50,208 nucleotides of DNA from Acanthaster planci (taxonomy: Eukaryota > Echinodermata > Asteroidea > Valvatida > Acanthasteridae), in assembly GCF_001949145.1 (NCBI RefSeq), contig NW_019091400.1:561135-611342 (forward strand), written 5' to 3'. The position numbers and the translations under genes are program-made. Positions 19,371 through 33,000 of the stretch are shown piece by piece. Below the pieces are notes generated by a model. It saw only the letters and a program-made list of their open reading frames with translations. It was not told the DNA's origin and searched no databases. Positions within the stretch are counted from its first letter, which is position 1; each line of letters starts with the position of its first letter.

Positions 19371-19526
19371 TTTCTCAGTTCAAGCGACTGTTACTCTAAT
19401 TTTTGCAGAAATATAATAAATATAATCATAAATCCGTCAGTTCGGTGTTTCTCAGTTCAAGCGACTGTTACTCTAATTTTTGCAGAAATATAATAAATAT
19501 AATCATAAATCCGTCAGTTCGGTGTT
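19371..19526. repeat. 77-bp tandem duplication
   Basis: The unit starting TTTCTCAGTTCAAGCGACTG occurs twice head to tail (19371-19447 and 19448-19524) with no difference that I can see. It lies between TWNK and MOB2. Perfect identity means it is recent, or an assembly artefact of overlapping reads. Confidence 0.9.
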
Positions 19527-19529
19527 GTA

Positions 19530-20850
19530 ATCTTGTCACCAGACATTGAATAAGAGTTTATTTCCTTAGACGCAGAGGGTTCCAGAGATGGAATGGGAAT
19601 AGTTGAAAAGATTTTGATGTCCTGTTAGATATGTCTATTAGCTATCACCATTAATTAAGAGCCGGCTCAGACTTCCGCCGTTGGGCGATGCGGACGCTTT
19701 ACGGATTTAATTCTAACGACCGAAAGTTGCCCTGTTCCTGCTGCAAATCGATGGAAGTTAAACACGTTTCCAAAATGCGGTAATTTCGAGCAAAATGTGC
19801 TTCAAATTTTATCAGGAAATTGACTTGTGAACTGGTCTTTTGGATATTAATTTCATTTTATGTCTGCGTTCGAACTTCTTCGTAATTACTTTTGTCTTCG
19901 GAGGGTGGAAAGGACGGCTTTATAATCTTTAAAATCAGGGCATCGGGGAACATCTCTGAAGTTTTCAAGTCTTGACTATACGCGTCCTAAAATTACGGCT
20001 ATCATCTTCAAAATGAGCCTAAAACTGCAAATATAGGTCGCGGTGCATTGCTCCATCTCCATTTGAAAAAAATACAAAGCACAAACACATGCAAGCCTTT
20101 CGCTTCCACAAGTTTAAAGCCACTTATTTTACGTCACCAAAATGATGCTAGGCATTAACTTTTCAAGGGGTTGTTATTCTGTATGATGAAAATATTGGCA
20201 AAAGTAGGCGGAAAAGAAGACAAGAGGAAATGTAGACCTAGCTACTTGGCATTTATTTGAAAAAAGTTCCCTCCGAGCCTTTTTTTTTTTAGATGAGCTC
20301 TACACGTCTCACGAGTCCGAGCGGCAGCTGATCGAATTACCGTAGTCTTTACTCAGCTCTGCTAGCAAAGAGTAGCTGAGGAATGTGCAGAGCCAGCCGT
20401 GCGTGTCTCCCCTCCCCACTCTCCAGTAGGAAGTATTTTATTTCCCCTTATCGAATCCCCTATTACCAAAGTTTCCTGTTTGTATTGGGCCCAATTTCCT
20501 TGAAATGGTTAGTGGTTGCAGCTTGACAGCTCCTCGCTGTAACAAAAAGGGGAAAGGTAGCCAACAAACCGATGCTTTGACTGTGCGACTTGACTTCAAC
20601 TTAATCATTTTTTGAATTTCATGTAATCATGCATGCTTCTCCCAAAGGAATACAGTTTAAGGATCAACTACCATCAGCACCAGTAATTAACTTTAAATAT
20701 TAACTGTGTGTAAGGAAAATTTAACACAACCTCAATCGCTTTTCTACGAAATCTATTAATTATTTACTTGCAGGTGATAATTACGCAGGGTATGCCACGC
20801 CCATTCTTCGGGTAATTAGAACAGCGCCACCATGCAGTTGATATGCTCGT
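19530..20850. other. TWNK-MOB2 intergenic region
   Basis: No gene recognised. The stretch 19660-20060 is less AT-rich than its surroundings. A T10 run is at about 20280. Confidence 0.4.
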
Positions 20851-21069
20851 GCTCCGTTTTAGTCGGGTTTCCTGCCAATCTTGAAACGTGTATATTACTG
20901 ACCCGATATCTGGAGAAGACCTCCTACTTACGCAGTACCGGCATTTTGGGATGATGTGTTGGAGGAGGGACGTGGAGCCTACGCGACCAGACGCTGGAAA
21001 ATGCCGTGATTTCTTCAGTTGGTGGCGAGGGATCGTACAAGATAGACACTTGTATCGCTAGCGGGAGGG
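20850..21069 (+). promoter_or_regulatory. Probable MOB2 promoter and 5' UTR
   Basis: Defined only by position immediately upstream of the MOB2 start codon. A TATA-like GTGTATATTA at about 20888 precedes a GA/GC-richer stretch leading to GCGGGAGGGATGG, a reasonable translation-start context (A of ATG preceded by GGG, followed by G). No other element can be supported. Confidence 0.35.
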
Positions 21070-21086
21070 ATGGATTGGTTGATGTC
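21070..21086 (+). CDS. MOB2: MOB2 exon 1: 17-nt first coding exon
   Basis: ATGGATTGGTTGATGTC followed at once by GTAAGT encodes MDWLM plus two bases. Joined to exon 2 it reads MDWLMSKAGRGKDKK, which parallels the N-terminus of vertebrate MOB2 (MDWLMGK). The phase (2) exactly fits the exon 2 acceptor, which needs one base to complete the codon. This pairing over 14.5 kb is inference, but the sequence match is specific. Confidence 0.85.
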
Positions 21087-24000
21087 GTAAGTTGAAGAGA
21101 ATTTCAAGCTGATCAATGTTAGGCCTTACTGATTAGAAGTTCGCTTTTGTTAACGTGTGTTATGTCTCTTTTTTCACTTGAGTGTTGACCTGATAATGGC
21201 CACAACTGACGGCTTGTGCGCATTGCGCTGGCTATACCATATACGGACAACACTTGACAACATGCTTGATACCCCTGTGTACAAGCCTACGATGAGACTT
21301 GTCTGAAAAAATTGAACAGTTTAAAGTAAATGCTTCGGAATTTTTGTAGCTAAATTTTACTTTTTACTTTACTCTTTAGGACATGTTAGTTGTTACGAAG
21401 TGGCTATCGTTATGGCATTCGTAATGCATTTCTCATTTTCTATCGTTACGGCACTGAACTGCGCAAGTGCGATGACGTAGTTGATCATCACTACGGTTTA
21501 TATATTTTAAAATTACCTGGATTGCTGAACGCTTGTGGCCGAAGGGTCAAGGTGGAAGGTTTAGAACCACTGGTGTGTGACTTTCGAATATATCCGTGCT
21601 TGGACTATTTAATTTTTTTCCCCTAACTTTCATGTTTTATACCATAATTGTTGTTTTTATGTTGATTTCTAATTGTATAGGCCTAAACAGGAATCTTTTT
21701 TTCTTTTCTCATCGGAGGCTTGGGAGGATTTTTTTTAAAGGGAAATAAAGTCCGACATCTGCACTTAAGTTGGCGCGCTTGGGCAGTTGCAGTGCCGTAA
21801 CGATAGAAAATGGGAGCTGCATTACGGCTGCTGTAACAACAGCCACGGCGTAATTGTTATCACTTCTGATGGCTGTGAAGACGTTAGGGGAAAAATAGTT
21901 GTCCTTATATCTGTAGCCGACATGTATATGGAGCTCTTCCTTTCAAACTTGAAGTTATGGGAAGTATCGGTATGAATGGTGTAGGCCTAAATGACGTACA
22001 TATATATGCAACAAACTTGGACAGAATTCCATATGCGGATGCCACCAATTTTTCCATACAGTGTCCTATTACTAGTAGTAGCCATCAGAAAGCAACATTG
22101 GTATTCATACTGTAAACTCTTAGAATTTTTCATGATTTTTCAGACCAGTCTCATACAGAACGTGTGCACAGGGTGTCAAGTGGCATCCATTTATGGAACT
22201 CTTTCCGTTTGAAAGAGGCAAATTTTGCATGTATTTTGTCATTCAATTATTTGACTAGGATCTGTGCATGGTCAGCACTGCACTGCAGGGAATCAGCACT
22301 TGAGGGTTCCCGGCCCGCAGCCTGGAAAACTCTAGAAAAAGTCACGGAAATTTGTTTTCATTTTCCAGGCCTGGAAAAGTCATGGAATTTTGTAAAAATG
22401 ACTAAAGTCATGGAAAAGTCATGATTGAATTTAATTGCCCTTTAGGTGCCGGAACCCTGGCACTTGCAATGGCCATTTGATTTTTTGTCTTCTTTAAATT
22501 AGTACTTGGGATATTGGTACATAAACTATTTGTACATGAACATGTACATATTAATTTGTCTTCTTAGGCATCGTTTGCACAAATAACCATGCCTGAGACA
22601 CTTGACACAGTTTTTTTGGTCCGGTTTGTGTTTGTGTTGGAAATATGTACCGTACATGTACCGGTATACATTAACTGAGTTCAATAAAGGTAGACATTTT
22701 AGTTTTTAAAACTGGAGTCTGAATTTGTGCATTGCTAAATGATCACTAGATTGGATGTCATCTATAGGTAAGAAGTGTTTTTTTTTCAATCAAAACTAAA
22801 GTTTGCTGTTACAGTTAACTCAAATGAGTTTTTAAATTACTTGATCAGACGCAGTACCTTTAAATAATACGTACATGTACGTGTACACATTGTACATGCA
22901 CATGTATCTCAAGCCGATTGTTTAGTGCTTTATTGTGGACAAACTACAGTAACTTCCTGTGCACAGCAAAGTGTTGAGTCATACTAATATACATGTAGGC
23001 TATGGATATTTGACAGGTTCGTGGTCTAGATTAACCTCTAGAGACTAGAAGGTTCCTTGTGTGCCTTCTGGCAAAGTTACTTTCTACTGCCATTGATTCT
23101 TTCATCTTGCCTTGATAGATAAAAAACTTCCCCAATGGAACTCCATTTTCTCAGTCAAATATCCCCTTACCCCCCAAAAGTCACTGAGTCCGTCCCATAC
23201 CGGTACATGTACATGTATCTCTCTGTAATTTTTTCAATGATGGTTTCACAACCATATGAATGACTATGTTTAAAAAATTGGAGCTCCTTCCTATTCTTCT
23301 CATGACAATCACACTGTACACTTTGTATACATGTACAAACACCTGTACCCTCTCCGCATGTGTCCTGTCAATGATTGGCTGACCTCCATGTGTCAGCTCA
23401 ACCACTTTGGGGATGGAAACTGTTTTCAACCATTCCCTTACAACACATTTTCTCAGATTAATCTTAAACAATTGCAGACTTTTCATCCTCTGCATATTAT
23501 TATTTGAACGTTTACAATTCGGTGGGACGTTTACATGTACATGTAGGAATACTTGTACAGTACAACTGTGGGTCCTATCCATTCACAGCTACTGGGTACA
23601 CAGAGCAGTGTTTGGCGTGCGCCCTGCCGATATCAGTCATGAAGTGGTTGTGCCGTTGAGATCATGCTTGTACTATTGTACTGGCACACTGGCACAGTAA
23701 CGTAATGTGCGCATGCTGCAGCGTGCGCACTTTGTCACAGGAAATGTGTATTTTTGTGAGATTAAACTCAGTAGTAGTGCAGTTTCTGACTTTTCCTCGT
23801 TTTGTTTTTTTGCTTGGAAAAAAAATTCCTCTCGATCTATAAAGCTTGGAAAAAAATTGGAAAATACCATGCATTTGAACATACGGTAGGATTCAATTTA
23901 AAACATTAATTTAAAAGGATAATCTTGTGACTTCTTGTAGAAAAAACTCGAAAATATTTCAATGTCTTCAGGGGGGTCAGATGTTGTAAACATACTTAGT

Positions 24001-27000
24001 GTGCTGCATGTTTTTGATCAAGTGTACAACACTGTACATGTAACTAAACAGGAAGGTTCATGTAGTAATGCATTACAACAGCGACAGATCAGTGGAGGAA
24101 ATGCAGTTTCATGTAAACTGTAAGTATGTATGCATTTGGCTATAGATAACATGTACCACGTGTACCGGTACATGTACATGTACAGTAGTTCTATGTGATA
24201 CTGTGCTACATGCACATACAACGTCTTGTACATGTACATGTACCGGTACATGTACATGTACAGTAGTTCTATGTGATACTGTGCTACATGCACATACAAC
24301 GTCATGTACATGTACCGGTACATGTACATTGCAGCTTTTAGTAAGCATTTTGTATATACGTAATACATGTACATGTAAGTGAACTTTCTGCTCTGCACGT
24401 CGGCCAGAGCATGTGCTTTGTGTACAGTGTTCATGTACGTGAGCATGTACTGGTAATTTCTGCCATACATGTACATGCACCTGTTATCGTGATAATGTAC
24501 ATTTACAGTAGGTTTATGTTCTGATTTTCTGAACACACTTCAAGTGTCAAAATATGAGTTATAGTACACTGTACATGTACTGCACGTGTACATGTACATG
24601 TATGTACTGGACAATATAATCTACACGTACATGTACGTATACATGTACATGTAGGATTTAATTTGGAGTGGCTTGTCGAGTGTCCAGGAATAGACTTTGT
24701 GTAGACTGAAAATGATCGTCAGTGAACCACATGAACCAATTTATGTCATGTTGTACATGCATATGTATGTATGTGCATGTACATGTACCTCAGGCAAGGG
24801 TTTATATGGCGGTCAATTTACGGTAAATCCCATCTGGAATATTCATCAGGAAAGTGCAATTGATTGGAAGTGAGGTGACCAGTTGGTTCCAGGAAAAATA
24901 TAGTGCCACATAATTACAATGTACAGTACATGTAGTATCGTTAAACTTTACCAGTACCTGTAAGTCCCTTTTTTTACCCTGCAGGAAAACTTCCTGAATT
25001 CCATGGAATTCCACTGCAGATTGTCGTGATTGCTTGTTATCAGTTCCCGATCCTCCATGTCCTTAGGAAAAAATAATGAAAATCGATAACTGGATGGTAA
25101 ATCAGGAAGTGGTCAGCAGAAACTGTTCTTGATTTTATTCAGAAGTGTCCTGTGGTTAGAAACAATTCACAGTTTCCCTTCAGATGCATCAGTGGGCACA
25201 ATCTAAAAATGATAGGCACTTTTATGCATCTTGTTTGCTGTTTAGGGTTGAACAGATTGCCGTGTAAAAATATGCTTAGAAATACCGGGTACAGAAAAAA
25301 TAACAGGTGCACACCATTTGCATCTGTTGCCTTGAACAATCAATATTACATGTATAATGTGGGACATTAATGCTTTATTCTAAATAACATACGCGTGTAT
25401 GTACATGTACATAGTGTACGGTTGTACTGCACGTGTACTGTTATGGTTATACTACATGTACACTCATATGCCATAGTTTATTGTTAATTTACATAATAAT
25501 TTAATGTTATCGGTATCATTTACATGTACATCATGATTAACTGTCAACTGCATGCAGTTGGACAGAACATGACTTGTACCGGTGTACCTACTGGTAGTAT
25601 ACTACATGTATACTGGTATGGTGGCTTTTTGTTCAGGTTTCTCTCTTAGCCAGGTTTTTTTTGTTGGAGTCGAGAAAGCGATAGTTACGTCTTGTACATG
25701 TACATGTAGTTCGCAAATTCTGCGATACTGGTGCTGTAGATGTACATGTATCCAGACAGTTTATAGACTTGGCCAGTGCAGAGCAACTCAGTATACAGTA
25801 CTGCACACATGTACATACAGTACATGTGCACGTATGTACAACTTGTACTGTATGTACTGTAAATGTATGCACTCTCGTTATGTACATGTACTTGTACATG
25901 TAGCTCTCATTGATGCTAGGTGGTGTCATTCTGATAAAAAGTGAAAGTATTATTGTAAAGGAAACAAGCCTACAGCCAGCCTGTCGAGTTCATGGTACAC
26001 ATGCACTACTACCGGTAGCATGACTAGGGTATTGCAACAGTCCGACGGTCTACAGGTTCCACATGAAGGCAAGAAAGCACAGTGGGCTCAGAACTTCTGT
26101 TTATGAGGGGAAAACCCGTTTATTTGGGCAACACAGTCAAAACTTGCCTGTCCGAAGACGCACAACAAAACTGAACTCTTGAGGCCGCCAAAAGAACCCT
26201 CCCAGTGCTGGCGCGGCGGGGTCTCCCGGTTGGTCCAGCAAGGGCGCCAGCTGCACCACCGTGGAGTCAGACTGACATCCCCACCCAACCGGCCGGCCCC
26301 CGGCGCCACAGTATTGTACATGTATGTATTAATGTCATATTAACATGAAATGCACAAAATACATGTACTACTGAGCATACCGGTATTAGGAATGAACGGT
26401 TTGAACAAGGGGTGAGCCAAAGTTTGTTATTAACATTAAGTCAGCTGGGCAATTCTGCTAATAATATAATGCTGCTTAATGGACATTTCTAATGTTAATA
26501 TTCGTGTTGTTCACAGGTTTGAATGATGAATGAATGCAAAACTTGGGTATGAGGTTAACCGTGACATCTTTCGCATGAGAACTTTTGCTGAAATTATACC
26601 AAATATTGTGTACGTACATGTACTGTAATACGGATTGTATAATGTACATGTACATTGTATACTGATCCTTAACCCTAACAGTCCCAAATCCTCTGATTTC
26701 AACATGATCTTTGTGGTGCACCCCAGGGGGAATAGGGATATTGTTTGTACCTTTTGTGCATACATGTACAGTACAAGAACACATACGTATTGTAAGTTTG
26801 TCATTTTTTCTCCAAATCTCAGTACTATCCATAAAGGGGTAAGGAGCTGCCCGGTATTATACAATTACAGGACAAGTACTATATGACCATTCACTAAAAT
26901 TTATCATCACTTGAGAAACAACAACTACAAAACAAAAAGGTTTGACTCCCAGTGTGGGACCTCAGTCACATACACGTAGGTCCAATATCCATGCTGAAAA

Positions 27001-30000
27001 CCTGGATGTTCCCAAACATGTCCCAACCACATTGTTTTGCACACAGTGTGAACAGATTGAGTGCTCACTTTAATGCATCTACCAACATGTTTATGTTCAT
27101 ACACGTGTAGACGTTGATGTTCAACATCACAACATCAAAGCCCAAAGCTAGTCCGGTTTCCAAATGTCAAACGAGGCACATGGCTAACCACATTTTCGCC
27201 CGGAGCGCATGTCTGCCACAGTCACCAGGTGCCCCAGCCTTTGCATCAGACCTGCCCAGCATTTCCCTGCTCTGTCCATAATTAGCTGGTAAGCGGACCA
27301 GCAAGAATCCGTCCGAACAAACTGGCTTCCCGCAGATCTTCATTAATATGGTGGACCTGTCTCTGCAGGAATTCTGCCTACGAAACTGGAGTACTGGGTT
27401 TAGTTTTCCATGAGTGGGAATTAAAAATGTAGGCCGCAATGCATGGTACTGGCAATGAAGGCAGCTTTGTGTACATGTTAAGCTTAGTACATGTATGTAC
27501 CGTACTTTTTGTACATGGTACATACATGTACATGTACCGGTACTGGTTTGTTATAATTCATGTACGTGTATCGACTCAATGACTTGACTCAAGTCCGACT
27601 CGAGTCACAGTTTTTGGCGACTCGACTCAAGACTGGTAAATGATTTGAGTCTCTGCAACCAAATGACTCGACTCAACTTCAATCTCTCATGGAGATGTGA
27701 CTTGAGTACAAGCTTGTAAGACTAGAGTCTCAAAAAAATGAATAGTAAAATTTTAGTTGACTACATGTAGCTGTCATCCTGATTTATTTTCAGCATGTCT
27801 AAATGAAAATAAAAATTACCGAAAAATAACTTACTGGTAGTGGCACATACATGTATGTATTTTCAGCATGTCTAAATGAAAATAAAAATTACCGAAAAAT
27901 AACTTACTGGTACTGGCACATACATGTATGTATACAGTACATGACATGTACTGCGTGTTTTTATTTTATTTTGTTTAAAACTTTGTGACTTGAGTCGAGA
28001 CACTGTATGTACATGTATCCGTACTTGTAGTCAAGTTGAGTCGAGTCAGGCTTCATTATTATTTAAATCATAGTTGCTTGGAGATATATTACAATGTACA
28101 TGTACATATTTTAGCCGGTCCATCATAGTGAATGGATGGAAAAGATACAGAGCAAAGTGTATCGTGCTCAGTCCTCCACATGTCCGTGTACATTAGAGTA
28201 TAGTGGTACCACGTACATGTACATGCAGGTACTGGTGCAATGGTGCACACATTTATACTAAATTAGTGCACTGCGTTTTCATCCTCTTCAATAACTTGAG
28301 TTTACATGTAAGTTCTAGCATCAGTTTTTTCGTTTCATTCGTTTGTGTAAATTGTGTTTTTCTGTTGGTTCCTTGCGTGATACAGGAACCTGTTTCCCAA
28401 GATTGTCAGAAAATACCCTTGCCAAAAATAGACCTGAAACACTCTGTTTCACAGCTCATAAATTTTTGTTTAGCAACATTTGTCCCTTGTAGACCTGTGA
28501 GTCACCAAAAACATTTTTTTTGTTCATCAAGTTCCGGGTGTGTTCAGCAGTTATGAAGTCAGTGCCAGATGTTTGTTATGGAAAATAGGTTTTCTGAAAA
28601 CAGGTTTTCAAAACTACTCAAGTGTGATATTAACTTGTACACACATGGCCTGGCTTTAAATAGGAGAAGGGAGACAACCAGGAACTCTATAACAATCAGC
28701 TTTGTCAAGTTTCCAGTTACAGGTACATGTATGTTGTCCAGGAGCTGAATGAAACATTGCACTGGATTTTTAGAAATTTTATTCACATGTACATGTACTG
28801 GTACGTGTACATGTACAAATGCACATGCGTAGGTGTCAAATACCGGTATCGGAACAGTCCGCATGGCAACCATTAGAAATTTGTGTACGGACGGATGTTT
28901 GGCTGAATAGATGCTTGGAACATCAATATTTTTTAATCATGAAGTGTGCCTTGCACATGTATAGTCTCTTCTGAATCTGAATCGCGAATTCTCCTCTGTC
29001 ACTGTACCGTACTTGTTTCTGTTGTTGGCCAAATAAATAATAATAAGAAGAAAAATAATAACAAGAACAATCTTTATTTGTGAGCAAGGATGGTACCGTA
29101 AACATGTACATGTATCTTGCACTTTGACATCTGATGCAGCTGTACACATATACTGTACTTGTGGCTCCAGAAGCCCAGGTACGTGCACTGGTAGGTTATA
29201 CACTTGTATGTGCTGGAAATGACAGTACACAGTGTTCCTTGCATTCCTTGAAATCAGGGGAAACCTGGAAACTGAGTTTCCACTTTCCTAGTCAGGAAAT
29301 TTGAATGTCCCCCCAAGAAGAAATGAAAACCCTCAAAAACAGATCAAATCAGGGGAACATTGCAAATCTTCCAATTTTACTGAATGAATTTTCAATGAAA
29401 CCTCGATGCCTGAAACAGGACGAGGTTTAACTTTTACAACTCACCTCAAAAACTGTTAAGTGCTCATCTGCCCTGATGAGTGGTTCGCACAAAACAACTG
29501 TGAAACAATGTCGGGTTGAAGGAGGGATTCAAAAAATCAAATTTTCAATCCTGTTCAGTCGTCAGCTCGCCCAGGGTTGAGTTCACCCCAGGTTGAGAGG
29601 CTGTAGTGATAAAAGACCTACTGTACATGTAAATTTTTTTTGCTCAGAAGAGATACAATGTTTCTTTACAGTGTCTTCAACAAACAGTGAATGCTCAATT
29701 TTGATTGGTCAATCCATAGCAACAAACAATGTGACGTACATGTACCACACACCCCATGTAATGCGCTGTTTTAACTTTTTAAAATGCAATGTGTTTTATT
29801 TTTACGCTGAAAGCAAAACACAGTTCTGCAAACTTTCCTGTCAAGTTTAAGGTGACGCATTTGTGCACACATGTACAATGTACCTGTGCGTGTACAGTAG
29901 GCCTCCGTAAAATTTTTGCTGTGTGTCAAGTTTGCTTGAAGATAAATTCGTTGTCACGCTCACACTAGTGGAACACGGTATACGTTCGCCCTCATGGTCC

Positions 30001-33000
30001 TACATGTATAGGACACAGATGCACTACATGGACATCATTCTGTGTTCCATTCATGCTCATGTGATAACTAATACCGGTACATGTACATGTGCGGTGGTAC
30101 ATGTACCGGTTTCAGGGCATATATCCAAGGGGGTGTGGGCCACGGGCAACGTGGGTCATTCCCCAAGTTAACAGGAGCCAAAAAACCTTCTTTTGACAAA
30201 GAAAAAAAGGGGAATCAATGGTTTGGCTCTACTAAGTATTTCATTTTTCCTGTTTGTAAAAAGCGTGTATACCGGTATGTACATGTACATGTACCGGTAC
30301 GGTACATGTATTTTGAAAGCCTGCAAATGTACACGTACATGAGTCTGAGCACCCCTTAGAAAAGACATTCATGTACATGTAAAATGTGAAATGTACCGGT
30401 ACAGTACACATGTACATGTACCACACAGGAACTGTAAAATCTCAAAATTTGAAAAGAATACGTGAAAAAGAGTGCATTTGCCTAAGCGTTCCGGTAATTG
30501 CCCAAGGAAGGTGGTACATGTACCAGTATGTACAATTTGCATACAATGTACTGGTACAGTACCGGTACATGTGGCTAACTTAAGCTCTTGGCAAAATCTA
30601 TGATTGTGTGCAATTGCTTTCAAGCCCTTTTGTAAAAAAGTACCTTCGTTCATACAGGATTTGATTTTGTAGCAGTTCATGCATTGCACATCAAGTGAAT
30701 TCTTACAAATTCATTGTATCGCCACGTACAGTGTAGATTGTATTTTGATAACCTACTTTTTCTTCCCAATTTTCTCAAAAGGAAAGGTGTTGTTGATATA
30801 CATGTACACACGGATGGTTTTTATGCCCCTGCTGTTACGGATCACTCGTATTTTGTCATGGTTACTGTTTACACTGATTTTCCTCAGTCGGTTTCAGTTT
30901 AATATTGATTGGGAAGAACCTTGTACCAGATGATAACCCAAGTGATCACATCTGTGGCACTATGAAGAGGGAGGACAATGTGTACTGTATCTATGGATTT
31001 CTATTCAAGTGCAGATGGCACAAGGCCTTTGGCAAAATAATCGATTATGGAAAGATTTGTCGAGAAAATATTTCATTGACCATGTGAATAAAGTTAGTGT
31101 GAAAAATGTACACATGTACATGTACATTGTAGACATGCCCATGCCTACTACCGGTAGTACATATACCGGTACATTGTTGTACCGTACATGTATGCACAGT
31201 TCTCATACTCGGTTAACATTACCTTAATATGGATATTTCGTTGTTTCTCTGCAATACTTAACAAAAACTCAGTGAATATACTTGTTTTTCTTCTACCACG
31301 AACATTCCTTCATGCTGGACTTTTTTATGATGATCTCCTTGATTGTTCCCTTTCATTTTGTGGCAGATAACCCTGACCCCAAATACCTCTACAGAAGACT
31401 GTATATTTCAGAGAGGGGAAAATGTGTGGGCATGCGCAAGTGCACATAACGTCTTTGAACTCTGAGTAATGGGGACTGTGTCCATGTGAACCAAACCCTT
31501 TTTTGCTATAGCCACTTTGTGTGCTTTCATAAAAATTCTAGTAACGACAAATTTCCAAACTGAGTTTCAGGGTTGTTGGTATACAGTGTAATTATTAGTT
31601 TCTTCTGTTCAGGAAAATACAAAGCAATAAAAAAGCCAAAAAAGCAGAAGAACATTACTGTCAAAATTGTCGTTTACTGTAAATATTCCAAAGTCCAATA
31701 CCTACACTTTATCTGTCTTCATATACTGGTACATGTACATTGTACGTTCCAAGAACTGTAGTCAGTTACATGTATGGAATTCTCTTCCTTGTCATGTACT
31801 GGTATTTCCTGCCACTTCTGTTTTCAAAGGTGCAGTGAATATGTACTTAATGACTATGCTGTACCGTAGTTTATATGAAATGTAGTTTCTTGATGTGACT
31901 TCTACTGGGCTGAGTTTGTCATTTCTGATGGCAACACCAAGTCCTGAATTGATCGATTAAAAAAAAAGAAAAAAGAAAAAAAGAAATAGCAAAAGTGAAA
32001 AATTCACTGTGATTCATGGACCTGCCAACCCTCTCCCCAACTAAAGAAACATTCAACATGTACATATACATGTACAATAAGGTTCTGTATTTCTAATATG
32101 AAAAATTCACAGAGATGCCATGAAAAGATCAATATTGCATGTATCTGAACTACATGTACATGTACATGTATATGTACATGTACGATGACAATACATGTAC
32201 ATGTACACACACACATTACAAGACTCATGTACAATGACAAAACCGTAGGGTCGGGAAAAAAGTAAGAGAAACATGAGAAAGAGACTCATCAGAAACTGAA
32301 AAGTGAAGCTGTTTTGTTTAGAGAAGTGATCTGAAAATTTTGTTCTGCGGAGCAGCATACCAGCTGGGAATGAGTCAAACCGTGGCAATACCGGTACATG
32401 AACATCACGTGAGTGTGACATTTCGGTTGGTTACCCTGTTTGTCTAATCATATTTAGGATTTGTGTACTGGTACAATGTACATATACATTCAACAGTTTG
32501 ATGAAATTGGCCACAAATCCCAAGTGTCCATGGTCACTTCGACAAATAGTGCATTAAAATGAAAGTGTATGTGAATACAAATGAAGATGTTTTTCAATAC
32601 GAACAGCAGTGCTTAATTTGCACACATGTACAGTACATGTACATAGTAAGTACATGTACATTGTACATTTTAAGTGAAAATACACTGTAAAGCAGGTTTG
32701 AACAAGTAGAATGCATGATTCATAAATTCACAGGTACATCTTTCCAAGTCAAATTTATTCAAGGTATCACCTGACTCATCTTTTTAAATTAGCCATGATT
32801 ATCCTTGCACTTTCCAGAAGTCTCAACCTAATCCATCATCCTGTCATCCTCATCCATGTCATCCAAATAGGTACATTGTCCTTGTAAATTGAGCATTATA
32901 CAACCACACATCTTCACCTCATCCAGATGCCCCACACCCTACCTACATGTAACACCTGTTGTACATGAATGGGCAATTCCCTGGGGCTGTACCAGCAGTG

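Noticed and set aside
19371-19526. CRISPR-like or satellite array
   Set aside because: Only two adjacent identical copies with no spacers; a simple tandem duplication in a eukaryotic genome.
24018-24536. Long minus-strand frames rich in Y-M-Y-M and V-H-V-H
   Set aside because: They are translations of the palindromic ACATGT repeats and their 78-bp duplication; the same strings appear in other frames and on both strands.
26088-26321. GC-rich minus-strand frame of 77 residues
   Set aside because: It lies across the solo LTR and its border; LTR structure and target duplication explain the sequence.
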